Assembly (NCBI RefSeq): GCF_041270065.1
Contig: NZ_CP065958.1
Location: 992,001 to 1,056,000 of the forward strand
Length of the DNA stretch: 64,000 nucleotides
Source: Streptomyces fradiae
Lineage (GTDB): Bacteria > Actinomycetota > Actinomycetes > Streptomycetales > Streptomycetaceae
Reading direction: 5' to 3'
Made by a program: the position numbers and the translations under genes. The notes beneath the pieces were generated by a model, which saw nothing but the letters and a program-made list of their open reading frames with translations, was not told the origin of the DNA and made no database searches. Of the stretch, positions 8,919-16,950 are shown piece by piece (positions within the stretch are counted from its first letter, which is position 1; every line of letters starts with the position of its first letter).

Positions 8919-9545
8919 TCAGGCATCGCCGTACGCCTCGCCGCCGAGTTCGAGGCTCGCCTCGCCGGCGGTCGCGTCGGCGAGCCAGGCCGTGAAGTCC
9001 GTCACGTCCGCGTCGGGGAGGCCGATCTCGATGGTGACGGCGGCGCCGTAGCTGACCTCGCGCACCGAGCGGCCGGTGGAGCGCAGGTCGTTCTGCAGTT
9101 TGCCGGCGCGCTGGTGGTCGACGGTCACGGTGGCGAGCCGGTAGCGGCGCCGGGTGATGGTGCCGAGGGCGTCGAGGGCCTCGCCGACCACGCCGCCGTA
9201 GGCGCGGATGAGGCCGCCGGCGCCAAGTTTGACGCCGCCGTAGTAGCGGGTGACGACGGCGACGACGTAGCGCATCTCACGGCGCAGCAGCATCTGGAGC
9301 ATGGGCACGCCCGCGGTGCCGCCGGGCTCGCCGTCGTCGGAGGCCTTCTGTAGGGAGGCGTCGGCGCCGATGACGTATGCGAAGCAGTTGTGCGTGGCGG
9401 TGGGGTGCTCGCGGCGGATCCGGGCGACGAACTCCTGCGCCTCCGCCTCGGTGGCGGCGGGCGCGAGCGCGCAGATGAAGCGCGATCGGTTGATCTCGGA
9501 CTCGTGGACGCCCTCGCCGGCGAGCGTGCGGTACTGCTCCTGCAT
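8919..9545 (-). CDS. YigZ/IMPACT family protein
   Basis: About 208 residues. The IMPACT N-terminal domain is clear: INRSRFICALAPAATEAEAQEFVARIRREHPTATHNCFAYV, then SDDGEPGGTAGVPML and YYGGVKLGAGGLIRAYG. A short C-terminal domain follows. The biochemical role in bacteria is unclear; eukaryotic IMPACT affects translation control. The ATG at 9545 is preferred over the adjacent GTG at 9548. Confidence 0.92.
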   Translation of the reverse strand: MQEQYRTLAGEGVHESEINRSRFICALAPAATEAEAQEFVARIRREHPTATHNCFAYVIGADASLQKASDDGEPGGTAGVPMLQMLLRREMRYVVAVVTRYYGGVKLGAGGLIRAYGGVVGEALDALGTITRRRYRLATVTVDHQRAGKLQNDLRSTGRSVREVSYGAAVTIEIGLPDADVTDFTAWLADATAGEASLELGGEAYGDA

Positions 9546-9685
9546 CACGCCAGCCTATGCGCCCGGCGGGCGCCGCCCGCGCCCGCCCCGGTCCGCGCGG
9601 ATCTCCGGGGCGGGCGGGAATGACCGAGGGTCACGGCGTGTTCACCCTCGTAGACCGGATCGTTTCACGGAAAGGGCAGTGTGTG

Positions 9686-10111
9686 ATGAGCGTCGAGTCC
9701 ATGACCACCGAGGCGGAGACCGTGCGCCGCATCCTCACCGAGAGCGGCGACACGTGGGCGGTGGTGGGCCTGTCCAACAACCGGATGCGCGCGGCGTACG
9801 GGGTGGCCCAGACCCTCCAGCGCTTCGGCAAGCGGATTGTGCCGGTGCACCCGAAGGCGGAGACGGTGCACGGGGAGCAGGGGTACGCGTCGCTGGCGGA
9901 CATCCCGTTCCCGGTCGACGTCGTCGACGTGTTCGTGAACAGCGAGCTCGCGGGCGCCGTCGCGGACCAGGCCGTCGAGATCGGCGCCAAGGCGGTGTGG
10001 TTCCAGCTGGACGTGATCGACGAGGCGGCCTACGAGCGGACCCGGGCGGCCGGTCTCGACATGGTGATGCACCGCTGCCCGGCGATAGAGATCCCGAAGC
10101 TGAGCCGCTGA
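9686..10111 (+). CDS. CoA-binding domain protein (YccU type)
   Basis: 141 residues forming one Rossmann-type CoA-binding domain: WAVVGLSNNRMRAAYGVAQTLQRFGKRIVPVHPKAE, then IPFPVDVVDVFVNSE and KAVWFQLDVIDEAAYERTRAAGLDMVMHRCPAIE. The start at 9686 has an upstream AAAGGG. Related proteins bind CoA; the function is unknown. The HRCP motif near the end is conserved in this family. Confidence 0.88.
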   Translation: MSVESMTTEAETVRRILTESGDTWAVVGLSNNRMRAAYGVAQTLQRFGKRIVPVHPKAETVHGEQGYASLADIPFPVDVVDVFVNSELAGAVADQAVEIGAKAVWFQLDVIDEAAYERTRAAGLDMVMHRCPAIEIPKLSR

Positions 10112-10174
10112 CCGCTGACCCGGCCGGCCCGCGCCGGGAGGCGGGCACCACGCTCCGGCGGTTCGATGGCCGGT

Positions 10175-10576
10175 ATGAGCGAGCGCGAAGACTTCCTGGC
10201 CTGGGTCCGGACCGAGTTGTACGAGGCGGAGCTGGCGATCCACAACGGGGACGCCGGCCCGCGTCGGGCCCTGTGGTCGCGCGATGAGCCGGTGACGGTG
10301 CTGGGCGCTTGGCGCAACGCGTTCGGGCAGCGGGAGGTCGATGAGCTCTTCGCCCATCTGGCGGAGAGCTTCTCGGACTGCACGTCGTACGCCTTCGAGC
10401 TGAAGGCGTACGACGTGGTGGGCGACGCGGCCTGGACGGTCGGCTTCGAGCAGACCGCCGTCTCGGTCCGGGGCGAGCCCTCCCGTTACACGCTGCGGGT
10501 GACGCAGGTCTACCGCCGCGAGGACGGGCGGTGGCGGGTCGCGCACCGGCACGGGGACTCGGTGGACGGGGTGTGA
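10175..10576 (+). CDS. NTF2-like/SnoaL-fold protein (DUF4440-like)
   Basis: 133 residues. The layout matches the cone-shaped NTF2 fold: an N-terminal helix (FLAWVRTELYEAELAIHNGDAGPRRALW), then strands ending with TLRVTQVYRREDGRWRVAHRHGDSV. Two ATGs are in frame (10166 and 10175). The later one sits seven bases after TTCGAT, which could be the -10 box of a leaderless promoter. It may be an enzyme or binding protein; no ligand is readable. Confidence 0.75.
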   Translation: MSEREDFLAWVRTELYEAELAIHNGDAGPRRALWSRDEPVTVLGAWRNAFGQREVDELFAHLAESFSDCTSYAFELKAYDVVGDAAWTVGFEQTAVSVRGEPSRYTLRVTQVYRREDGRWRVAHRHGDSVDGV

Positions 10577-10630
10577 GCCCCGCTCCGCCCCGCCCCGGCT
10601 CGTCAGCGGTCAGCCGTCAGGCATCGGTCT

Positions 10631-11191
10631 TCAGACCTCGACGCCGAGGCCTTCGAGGACGACGGCGCCGGGGAGCTCGGCGAAGGCCTTGCCGGGGACG
10701 ATGAGCTTGCCGCGGCGGCGGCCGCTGCCGATCAGCACCCACGGCGTGTCGACGACGGTGGCGTCGACCAGGACGGGCCAGTCGGCCGGGAGGCCGATGG
10801 GGGTGATGCCGCCGTACTCCATGCCGGTGTCACCGGTGGCGGTCTCCATGGGCGCGAAGCGCACCTTGCGCGAGCCGAGCTCCTTGCGGACCACGCCGTT
10901 GACGTCGATCCGGGTCGCGGAGCGGACCACGCAGGCGGCCAGGGTGGTGGTCTCGCCGCGCTTGCCGGCGACGATGACGCAGTTCGCGGACTCGTCCAGG
11001 AGGCGCGGGCCGTAGTGCTCGATGAACACCGCGGTGTCCGCCACGTCCGGGTCGGTGTCCACGTAGAGCAGCTGGTCGGCGGGCACGGCGCCGGTCCAGG
11101 CGCGGACCGCCGCGGCGACGGGGTCGGTGAGCAGGTCGAGGCAGTCGGGGGCGGGGCGGACGTCGTCGAAGGTGCCGATGGGAGCGCGCAT
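10631..11191 (-). CDS. YbaK/EbsC-type aminoacyl-tRNA deacylase domain protein
   Basis: 186 residues. The editing-domain motifs are NCVIVAGKRGE (catalytic-region Lys), the central helix DVNGVVRKELGSRKVRFA, and DTGMEYGGITPIGLP. Family members hydrolyse misacylated tRNA (such as Cys-tRNAPro or Ala-tRNAPro) in trans. The amino acid specificity is not determinable by eye. The ATG at 11191 is the first in-frame start that leaves a complete domain. Confidence 0.85.
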   Translation of the reverse strand: MRAPIGTFDDVRPAPDCLDLLTDPVAAAVRAWTGAVPADQLLYVDTDPDVADTAVFIEHYGPRLLDESANCVIVAGKRGETTTLAACVVRSATRIDVNGVVRKELGSRKVRFAPMETATGDTGMEYGGITPIGLPADWPVLVDATVVDTPWVLIGSGRRRGKLIVPGKAFAELPGAVVLEGLGVEV

Positions 11192-11235
11192 GCCCGGCAC
11201 CGTAACAACTCCGCGCCGGGGCACGGCTCTTCGTC

Positions 11236-11808
11236 TCAGCGTACGGGCGGAATAGAGACGGCCATGGTCATCTCGACGGTCTCGGTGCCCTCGTTGCGGT
11301 AGGCGTGCGGCACATTGCTCTCGAAGACGGCGGAGGTGCCGGCCGGGATGACATGGTCCGCGCCGTCGACCTCCAGGGTGAGGGTGCCGGCCGTGACGTG
11401 CAGGAGTTCGGTGGTGCCGTCGGGGTGCGGGTCGGAGGCACTGCCGTCGCCGGGCATCAGGGTCCAGTGCCAGAGCTCCAGCGGGCCGCGGGCCTCGGTG
11501 CCGGCGAGCAGCGTGGTGTGGCTGCCGGTGGAGGTGGACCACATGCGGACGGCCTGCTCCGGCGGCACGAGCCGGACGTGCGGGCCCTGTTCGTAGTCGA
11601 GCAGCGTGGTGATCGAGACGCCGAGCGCGTCGGCGAGCTTGACCGTGGTGCCGACGCTGGGGTTGGTGCGAGCCTGCTCGATCTGGATGATCATGCCGCG
11701 GCTGACTCCGGCCCGGGCGGCGAGCGCGTCCAGGGTGAAGCCGCGCTCGTTGCGCCAGCGCCTCAGGTTGCGGGCGAGCGACTGGGTGAGCTGGTCGAGG
11801 TCCGACAC
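11236..11808 (-). CDS. XRE family regulator with C-terminal cupin domain
   Basis: About 190 residues from GTG 11808. The helix-turn-helix is LRRWRNERGFTLDALAARAGVSRGMIIQIEQARTNPSVGTTVKLADALGVSITTLL; the C-terminal cupin is PHPDGTTELLHVTAGTLTLEVDGADHVIPAGTSAVFESNVPHAYRN. An upstream TTG at 11841 would add 11 residues but would place the inverted repeat described next inside the gene, so GTG with a nearby GGACGG is preferred. It is divergent from an EamA transporter and probably represses it in response to a small metabolite bound by the cupin. Confidence 0.9.
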   Translation of the reverse strand: MSDLDQLTQSLARNLRRWRNERGFTLDALAARAGVSRGMIIQIEQARTNPSVGTTVKLADALGVSITTLLDYEQGPHVRLVPPEQAVRMWSTSTGSHTTLLAGTEARGPLELWHWTLMPGDGSASDPHPDGTTELLHVTAGTLTLEVDGADHVIPAGTSAVFESNVPHAYRNEGTETVEMTMAVSIPPVR

Positions 11809-11903
11809 GTACCGTCCAATATTCTGAATGACAGAGTTCAACAGGCTGTACTACCGTGTGGTGCACCCCATTGTTCACCGCACTGTACTGCGAGGCACCC
11901 CCG
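11809..11903. promoter_or_regulatory. Shared promoter region of XRE-cupin and EamA genes with inverted repeats
   Basis: An AT-rich 95-base divergent region. ATTCTGAAT at 11821-11829 is palindromic about a central T, and TGAA (11825-11828) with TTCA (11837-11840) forms a second inverted pair. These are candidate binding sites for the XRE-cupin protein. The local A/T richness contrasts with both flanking genes. Confidence 0.4.
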
Positions 11904-12782
11904 ATGACCGCACTGACGGCGCTGTTCGCCCTGGGCACCAGTCTGCTCTGGGGGCTCGCCGACTTCGGCGGCGGTCTGCTGACCCGCCGCCTCCCCGCCC
12001 TGACCGTGGTCGTGGTCTCGCAGTCGATCGCCGTCGTCGTCCTCGGCGCCGTGGTGCTCGCCACCGGCGCCTTCGACGAGGCCGGTCCGCGGCTCTGGTA
12101 CGCGGTGGCGGCCGGCGTGGTCGGTCCCGTCGCGATGCTCGCCTTCTACAAGGCGCTCGCGCTCGGCCCGATGGGCGTGGTCTCGCCGCTCGGCTCGCTG
12201 GGCGTGGTGGTCCCGGTCGGCGTGGGCCTGATGCTCGGCGACCGGCCCGGGCTTCTGCAGTTCGCGGGCATCGCGGTGGCCGTCCTCGGCGTGGTTCTCG
12301 CGGGCGGCCCCGAACTGCGCGGCGCCCCCGTGCAGCGGCAGGCGGTGCTGCTCACCCTGGTCGCGGCCTTCGGCTTCGGCGCCGTGATGGCGCTGATCTC
12401 CGAGGCGTCCACCACCCTGACCGGCCTCTTCCTCGCGCTGTTCGTGCAGCGCGTCGCCAATGTCGCGGTCGGCGGGGCGGCCCTGTGGGTCTCCGTACGG
12501 CGCGGCGGCCGGGCGCTGCCCGAGGACGGCGGCGGCCTGCGGGCGATCGCCGCCTCGCTCCCCGCGCTCGCCTTCATCGGCCTTGCGGACGTCGCCGCCA
12601 ACGGCACCTACGCGCTGGCCGCGCAGCGCGGCCCGGTCACCGTGGCAGCGGTGCTCGCGAGCCTCTACCCGGTGGTGACGGCGCTCGCCGCGCGCGGCGT
12701 GCTCAAGGAACGGCTGCGCGCGGTGCAGGCGGCCGGCGCGGGACTGGCCCTGGTCGGCACGGTGCTGCTCGCAACGGGCTGA
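11904..12782 (+). CDS. EamA family drug/metabolite transporter
   Basis: About 292 residues with ten predicted membrane helices arranged as two EamA repeats, from MTALTALFALGTSLLWGLADFGGG to AGLALVGTVLLATG. The ATG at 11904 is chosen because translation from the upstream in-frame ATG (11856) begins with polar residues unrelated to a membrane helix. It is an inner-membrane exporter of the DMT superfamily; the divergent XRE-cupin regulator suggests an amino acid or related amine as cargo, by analogy only. Confidence 0.9.
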   Translation: MTALTALFALGTSLLWGLADFGGGLLTRRLPALTVVVVSQSIAVVVLGAVVLATGAFDEAGPRLWYAVAAGVVGPVAMLAFYKALALGPMGVVSPLGSLGVVVPVGVGLMLGDRPGLLQFAGIAVAVLGVVLAGGPELRGAPVQRQAVLLTLVAAFGFGAVMALISEASTTLTGLFLALFVQRVANVAVGGAALWVSVRRGGRALPEDGGGLRAIAASLPALAFIGLADVAANGTYALAAQRGPVTVAAVLASLYPVVTALAARGVLKERLRAVQAAGAGLALVGTVLLATG

Positions 12783-13074
12783 CGGCGCGAAGACAGGTCG
12801 GCGCGTGCGCCGGGGCCGGCCTCGGCAGGCGCCGGGCCGCGAGGCCACGGGCCGGCAAGAGGGCTGGGCCGCGTCTTTCGGATCAGGGCCGAACAGGCCT
12901 CGGCGTCTGGTGCATGGGGTCTCCCCAGGCCCGCCAGGGCCGAGCGGAAGCGGCGCGGGGGTCCGACACCCGGCTTCGCCGGTGGTACCCCCACCGGGCC
13001 CGCAGGGCCCAGGGGGCGTGCCGTGCCGGGGGGGCACACCCAGGCGCCGCTCTGGGGGGAGGCCTGGGCCCCCT
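12783..13074. other. GC-rich intergenic stretch with nested hairpins
   Basis: No gene is supported in these 292 bases. The stretch is packed with short inverted repeats, for example CCGGTGG at 12979-12985 with CCACCGG at 12991-12997, GGGCCC repeated either side of GCA, and CCGGC-TTC-GCCGG. It lies between the convergent EamA and acyltransferase genes, so it may act as a bidirectional terminator or be a dispersed intergenic repeat. Confidence 0.5.
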
Positions 13075-13848
13075 TCAGCTCTCCAGGTTCGCCAGCTGGT
13101 CGAGCTCGTCGAGGCCCAGGCCCGCGAGGGCGGCGAGCTGTTCGGGCGTGATGCCCTCGGGGAGCGGTCGGGGCGCGGGGGTGCGCAGCGGCGGCTGCCA
13201 GCCCTTCTCGGGGTCGTAGGAGCGGACCACCTTGGCCGGGGCGCCGGCCACCACCGCGTGGTCGGGCACCTCGCCGCGTACGACCGCACCGGCGGCGACC
13301 ACGACGTTCCGGCCGAGCCGGGCGCCGGGCAGGATCACCGCGCCGGTGCCGAGCCAGCAGCCCGGTCCTATGCGGACCGGCTCGGAGCGCGGCCACTGCC
13401 GGCCGACCGGCACGTCGGGGTCGTCGTAACTGTGGTTGGTCGAGGTGATGTAGACGTACGGCCCGCAGTAGGTGTCGGAGCCGATGCTGATCGGCGCGTC
13501 GGCGATGACATGGCTGCCGCGGCCGAGGACGACGCCGTCGCCGAGGGTCAGCACGGTCTCCGTGCCGAGGTCGAGGTCCGGCAGCATGCCGGCGGTCAGG
13601 GTGACCTGCTCGGCGATGATGCAGCAGGCGCCGATCTCGATCCACTGCTCGCCGAACACGGTGCCCTGCGGGAACGCGAGCCGGGTGCCCTCGCCGAGCG
13701 CGCGGAACCGCAGCCGTCCCGGGTGCTCGGCGGTGACCGCGCCCGCCTGCTGGATCCGGCGCCAGCCGCCCTGCAGGGCGCGGGCGACGGCACGGCGCCG
13801 CCAGGCGGTCAGCGAGGAGAAAGAGAACGTGTTTCGGTTCCGGGGCAC
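13075..13848 (-). CDS. Hexapeptide-repeat (left-handed beta-helix) acyltransferase
   Basis: 257 residues from GTG 13848. The middle contains hexapeptide repeats such as IGACCIIAEQVTL, LGDGVVLGRGSHVIADAPISIGSDTYCGPYVYI, the catalytic-type His in TSTNHSYDDP, and IGPGCWLGTGAVILPGARLGRNVVVAAGAVVRGEVPDHAVVAGAPAKVV. This is the CoA-dependent O-/N-acetyltransferase class; the acceptor (sugar or antibiotic) is unknown. A basic N-terminal segment and a leucine-rich C-terminal tail flank the helix. Confidence 0.88.
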   Translation of the reverse strand: MPRNRNTFSFSSLTAWRRRAVARALQGGWRRIQQAGAVTAEHPGRLRFRALGEGTRLAFPQGTVFGEQWIEIGACCIIAEQVTLTAGMLPDLDLGTETVLTLGDGVVLGRGSHVIADAPISIGSDTYCGPYVYITSTNHSYDDPDVPVGRQWPRSEPVRIGPGCWLGTGAVILPGARLGRNVVVAAGAVVRGEVPDHAVVAGAPAKVVRSYDPEKGWQPPLRTPAPRPLPEGITPEQLAALAGLGLDELDQLANLES

Positions 13849-13995
13849 CCGGACACCGTAGTCGGCGGTGTCGTCGCTGATCAGTGCGGTGCGCTGTGAT
13901 GTCCGTCATGGGCCGCGGCTACGCTTCGCGGCAGGCGCGACCGACCGATCGGCCGACCCGATCGAACGACCGAAGAGCGAAGCAGGAGCGAGACG

Positions 13996-14541
13996 ATGGC
14001 AGAGGCGACGGACGTGACCGGAGCGTTGATCAAGGGCGTGGGCGGCAAGGAGCCGGTGGTCGACCCGACCGCCTTCACCGCGCCGACCTCGGTGGTGCTC
14101 GGCGAGGTCACCCTCGGGCCGCGCGCCAGCGTCTGGTACCACACGGTGCTGCGGGCGGACTGCGGGCCGATCGAGGTCGGCGAGGAGGCGAACGTGCAGG
14201 ACAACTGCACCGTGCACGTCGACCCGGGCTTCCCGGTGCGGATCGGCGCGCGGGTGACGATCGGTCACAACGCGACCGTGCACGGCTGCACCATCGAGGA
14301 CGACGTGCTGGTCGGCATGGGCGCCACGGTCCTCAACGGGGCGGTGATCGGCGCGGGTTCGCTGATCGCCGCGCAGGCGCTCGTCCCGCAGGGCATGGAG
14401 GTGCCGCCGGGTTCGCTGGTCGCGGGCGTGCCCGCGAAGGTGCGGCGGCCCCTGACCGAGGAGGAGCAGGCGGGCATCCGGCTGAACGCGGAGATGTACC
14501 TGCACCTGGCCAAGGGCCACGCCGAGGCGTTCGGCGACTAG
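13996..14541 (+). CDS. Gamma-class carbonic anhydrase family protein
   Basis: 181 residues of left-handed beta-helix. Candidate zinc-binding histidines are in NCTVHVDPGFPVRIGARVTIGHNATVHGC, matching the His-x(n)-His-x4-His pattern of gamma carbonic anhydrases. QALVPQGMEVPPGSLVAGVPAKVRRPLTEEE is the usual C-terminal helix approach. Many family members are not proven hydratases. A GGAGCGAG ribosome site lies before the ATG. Confidence 0.9.
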   Translation: MAEATDVTGALIKGVGGKEPVVDPTAFTAPTSVVLGEVTLGPRASVWYHTVLRADCGPIEVGEEANVQDNCTVHVDPGFPVRIGARVTIGHNATVHGCTIEDDVLVGMGATVLNGAVIGAGSLIAAQALVPQGMEVPPGSLVAGVPAKVRRPLTEEEQAGIRLNAEMYLHLAKGHAEAFGD

Positions 14542-14554
14542 GCCGGCGGGAGGG

Positions 14555-15232
14555 TTACTCGGCTGCGGCGGTCGCCGTCGCAGCCGCCTCCGCTTCCGCT
14601 TCCGCCGCCGACCGGGCCTCGGCGGCCGCGGCGGCCTTCTTGGCCCGGTTCTTGATGATCAGCATCGAGGCGAGCCCGATGAGCACGGCGAGCACCAGGC
14701 CGAGCCAGGAGAAGCGCTTGAGCCAGGCCTCGGCGACGATGCCCACGGAGTAGATGACGGCCGTGGTGCCGCCGGCCCAGAGGATGCCGCCGAGCACGTT
14801 GGCGATGAGGAACTTCCAGTACGGCATGCGCAGGACGCCCGCGAGCGGGCCGGCGAAGATCCGCAGCAGGGCGACGAAGCGGCCGAAGAAGACCGCCCAC
14901 ATGCCCCACTTCTCGAAGGAGCGCTCGGCGAGCCCGATGTTGGCCTCGCTGAAGTGCTTGGGGAACTTCTTCCCGAGCTTGGTGAGCAGCGGCCGGCCGC
15001 CCTTGCGGCCGATCGCATAGCCGATGGAGTCGCCGACGATCGCGCCGACGCTGGCGCAGGCGCCCAGGACGTACGGGTTGATGTCGCCGTGCTGGGAGGC
15101 GAGCAGCGCGGAGCTGACGAGGACGATCTCGCCGGGCAGCGGGATGCCCAGGCTCTCGACCCCGATCACCACCCCGACCAGTGCGTAGACGGCGACCGCG
15201 GGGATCGTCTCCAGCCATTCCTGGACGTGCAC
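14555..15232 (-). CDS. DedA family membrane protein
   Basis: 225 residues with about five membrane helices. Family motifs are ESLGIPLPGEIVLVSSALLA, GDSIGYAIGRKGG, and FFGRFVALLRIFAGPLAG followed by GGILWAGG. The C-terminus is a long Ala/Glu tail. The GTG start at 15232 has GGGAGAGG upstream. DedA proteins are now viewed as lipid (undecaprenyl phosphate or phospholipid) flippases in some bacteria, which would fit the envelope theme shared with uppP and lnt further on, but the substrate here is inferred. Confidence 0.92.
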   Translation of the reverse strand: MHVQEWLETIPAVAVYALVGVVIGVESLGIPLPGEIVLVSSALLASQHGDINPYVLGACASVGAIVGDSIGYAIGRKGGRPLLTKLGKKFPKHFSEANIGLAERSFEKWGMWAVFFGRFVALLRIFAGPLAGVLRMPYWKFLIANVLGGILWAGGTTAVIYSVGIVAEAWLKRFSWLGLVLAVLIGLASMLIIKNRAKKAAAAAEARSAAEAEAEAAATATAAAE

Positions 15233-15399
15233 GCGGGTTCCTCTCCCGTTGGGTGGCGCGATTCAGGGAAGCCTACCTTGGCGGCACTGAGCGAGTTCTG
15301 AACCCCGGAGGGCAGCCGGGCTCCGCTTGTGACATCCCTGTGACCGGAACTATGGCTTCCCTCACAGGCGTCGGGCGTTCGCGCTGATGGGATGACCGG

Positions 15400-16347
15400 A
15401 TGACGACGCGCACCCCTGTCCTGCCGGTCCTCGCCGCGGCCGCCCTGCTGCTCACCGCCTGTGGCACGCAGCCCGCGGGCATCGAGGACGTCGAGGCGGG
15501 CGGACGCGCACCGGGCGCACCATCGTCCAGGCCGGTGGACGACCCGGGCAAGGACGGGGTGCGGATCACCTCGCTGACCCTGCCGCCGGTCTCGCCCTCG
15601 CCGTCGTCCTCGCCTTCGTCCTCGCCGTCGTCCTCGGACTCCGGGATCTCCGCCACGTACGAGGTCACCAACACCGGCACCGAGACCCTGACCTTCACGG
15701 TGATCGTCACCTTCACGGACGCGGCCGGCGGGGCGATGTCCAACCAGACCGTGACCGTGCGGGACGTCGGCCCGGGGAAGACGGTGCGCGGCACGGTACG
15801 GGCCGGGGAACTGCCGCCGAGCACGCCCCGGGTGACGGGGGCGAAGGTCTTCAAGGTGACCACGGTGCCGGCGGGCGAGGCCCCGGCGGAGGACGGCGCC
15901 TGCCCCGCCTCCGGCATCCGGGTCTACGCGGACCGGGGCGACGCGGCCATGGGGCTGCGCGTCGTGGGGCTGCACCTGGAGAACTGCGGCACCCGCGACT
16001 ACACCGTGGAGGGCTATCCGCTCCTGGAGCTGCTCGACTCCGGCATGAAGCCGGTCGGCGGCATCGAGGTGCTGAAGGGCAGCGGGAAGATCACCACCGG
16101 CGCCGGTCCGGACGAGCCGCCGCGGCGGGTCGTGCTGCGACCCGCCGAGGCGGCCACCGCGAGCCTGGTCTGGCGCAACACGACGGAGGCGGGCACGCCG
16201 GTGACCGTCCCCCATGTGCGGGTCCGGGCGAAGGCGGGCGCCGCTCCGGTGATCGTGACGCCGGAGCTCGATCTCGGCACGACGGGCCGGCTCGGGGTCC
16301 GGCCGTGGAAGAAGGCGGAGCGCTCGGCAGGAGCGTCCGCCGGGTGA
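15400..16347 (+). CDS. DUF4232 lipoprotein
   Basis: 315 residues. A Sec lipoprotein signal ends with the lipobox LLTAC (Cys near residue 21). A Ser/Pro linker (SPSPSSSPSSSPSSSDS) precedes a beta-rich N-terminal half (TYEVTNTGTETLTFTVIVTFTD). The C-terminal DUF4232 domain begins CPASGIRVYADRGDAAMGLRVVGLHLENCGTRDYTVEGYP, with a probable Cys-Cys pair. It is exported and membrane anchored; the role is unknown. TGGGAT six bases before ATG suggests a leaderless promoter. Confidence 0.85.
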   Translation: MTTRTPVLPVLAAAALLLTACGTQPAGIEDVEAGGRAPGAPSSRPVDDPGKDGVRITSLTLPPVSPSPSSSPSSSPSSSDSGISATYEVTNTGTETLTFTVIVTFTDAAGGAMSNQTVTVRDVGPGKTVRGTVRAGELPPSTPRVTGAKVFKVTTVPAGEAPAEDGACPASGIRVYADRGDAAMGLRVVGLHLENCGTRDYTVEGYPLLELLDSGMKPVGGIEVLKGSGKITTGAGPDEPPRRVVLRPAEAATASLVWRNTTEAGTPVTVPHVRVRAKAGAAPVIVTPELDLGTTGRLGVRPWKKAERSAGASAG

Positions 16348-16389
16348 CGTCCCCCCGGGCGATCCGGGGCCCACGGGGGGGGGACGTCA
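16345..16389. terminator. Convergent bidirectional hairpin
   Basis: A perfect 12-bp inverted repeat with arms TGACGTCCCCCC (16345-16356) and GGGGGGACGTCA (16378-16389) and a 21-base spacer. The left arm contains the stop codon of the DUF4232 gene and the right arm lies six bases past the thioesterase stop, so it can terminate both. Confidence 0.6.
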
Positions 16390-16394
16390 GGAGG

Positions 16395-16856
16395 TCACTT
16401 GCCCTGGCCGTTGGGCCGCAGGGTCCACAGGACCGTCATCTCGCCGGTGACGGCGCCGTCCTCGCGGGTGATCGCGATGTGGACGGGGAACTCGGGACGG
16501 CTGCCCTCGTCGAGCTCGGCGACGACCTCGGCGGCCGGGCGGCCCAGGGTCGCGGTGGCGGTGACGACGCCCATGGCGAGCTTCTTGTAGGCGATGTCGG
16601 CGTTCACGGCGAGCGGGACGGCGCGGCCCAGCTGGTCGCCGAAGGCGGCCAGGACGATGGCGCCGCTGGCGGACTCGGCCAGCGTGAACATGGCGCCGGC
16701 GTGCGGGCCGCCGACGTGGTTGTGGTAGTCCGGCTGGTCCGGGAGGCGCACGACGGCGCGCTCGGGGGTGGTCTCCAGGAACTCCAGGTTGAGGGTCCGG
16801 GCCATGGGCACCGTGGCGGCGAGCATCTCGCCGATGGTCATCTGGTCTGCGCTCAT
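16395..16856 (-). CDS. Hotdog-fold thioesterase-like protein (DUF4442 type)
   Basis: 153 residues from ATG 16856. The hotdog helix and its surroundings read DYHNHVGGPHAGAMFTLAESASGAIV, followed by the strand pair LAVNADIAYKKLAMGVVTATATL. This matches PaaI/DUF4442-like acyl-CoA thioesterase relatives; the substrate is unknown. The His/Asn of HNHVGGPHAG is the likely active-site region. Confidence 0.82.
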   Translation of the reverse strand: MSADQMTIGEMLAATVPMARTLNLEFLETTPERAVVRLPDQPDYHNHVGGPHAGAMFTLAESASGAIVLAAFGDQLGRAVPLAVNADIAYKKLAMGVVTATATLGRPAAEVVAELDEGSRPEFPVHIAITREDGAVTGEMTVLWTLRPNGQGK

Positions 16857-16950
16857 GGGCCGTGATGTTACCCACGAGTAGTAGTCTTCGCCATCCCCGC
16901 ACGGGGGCGGCCGTAGCCCCGCACCCGCCACCCCTCTATCGTTACGGCCC

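Noticed and set aside
15166..16374. Open frame antisense to the DUF4232 lipoprotein
   Set aside because: Arg/Pro/Gly-rich with no family; the sense gene has signal peptide and domain.
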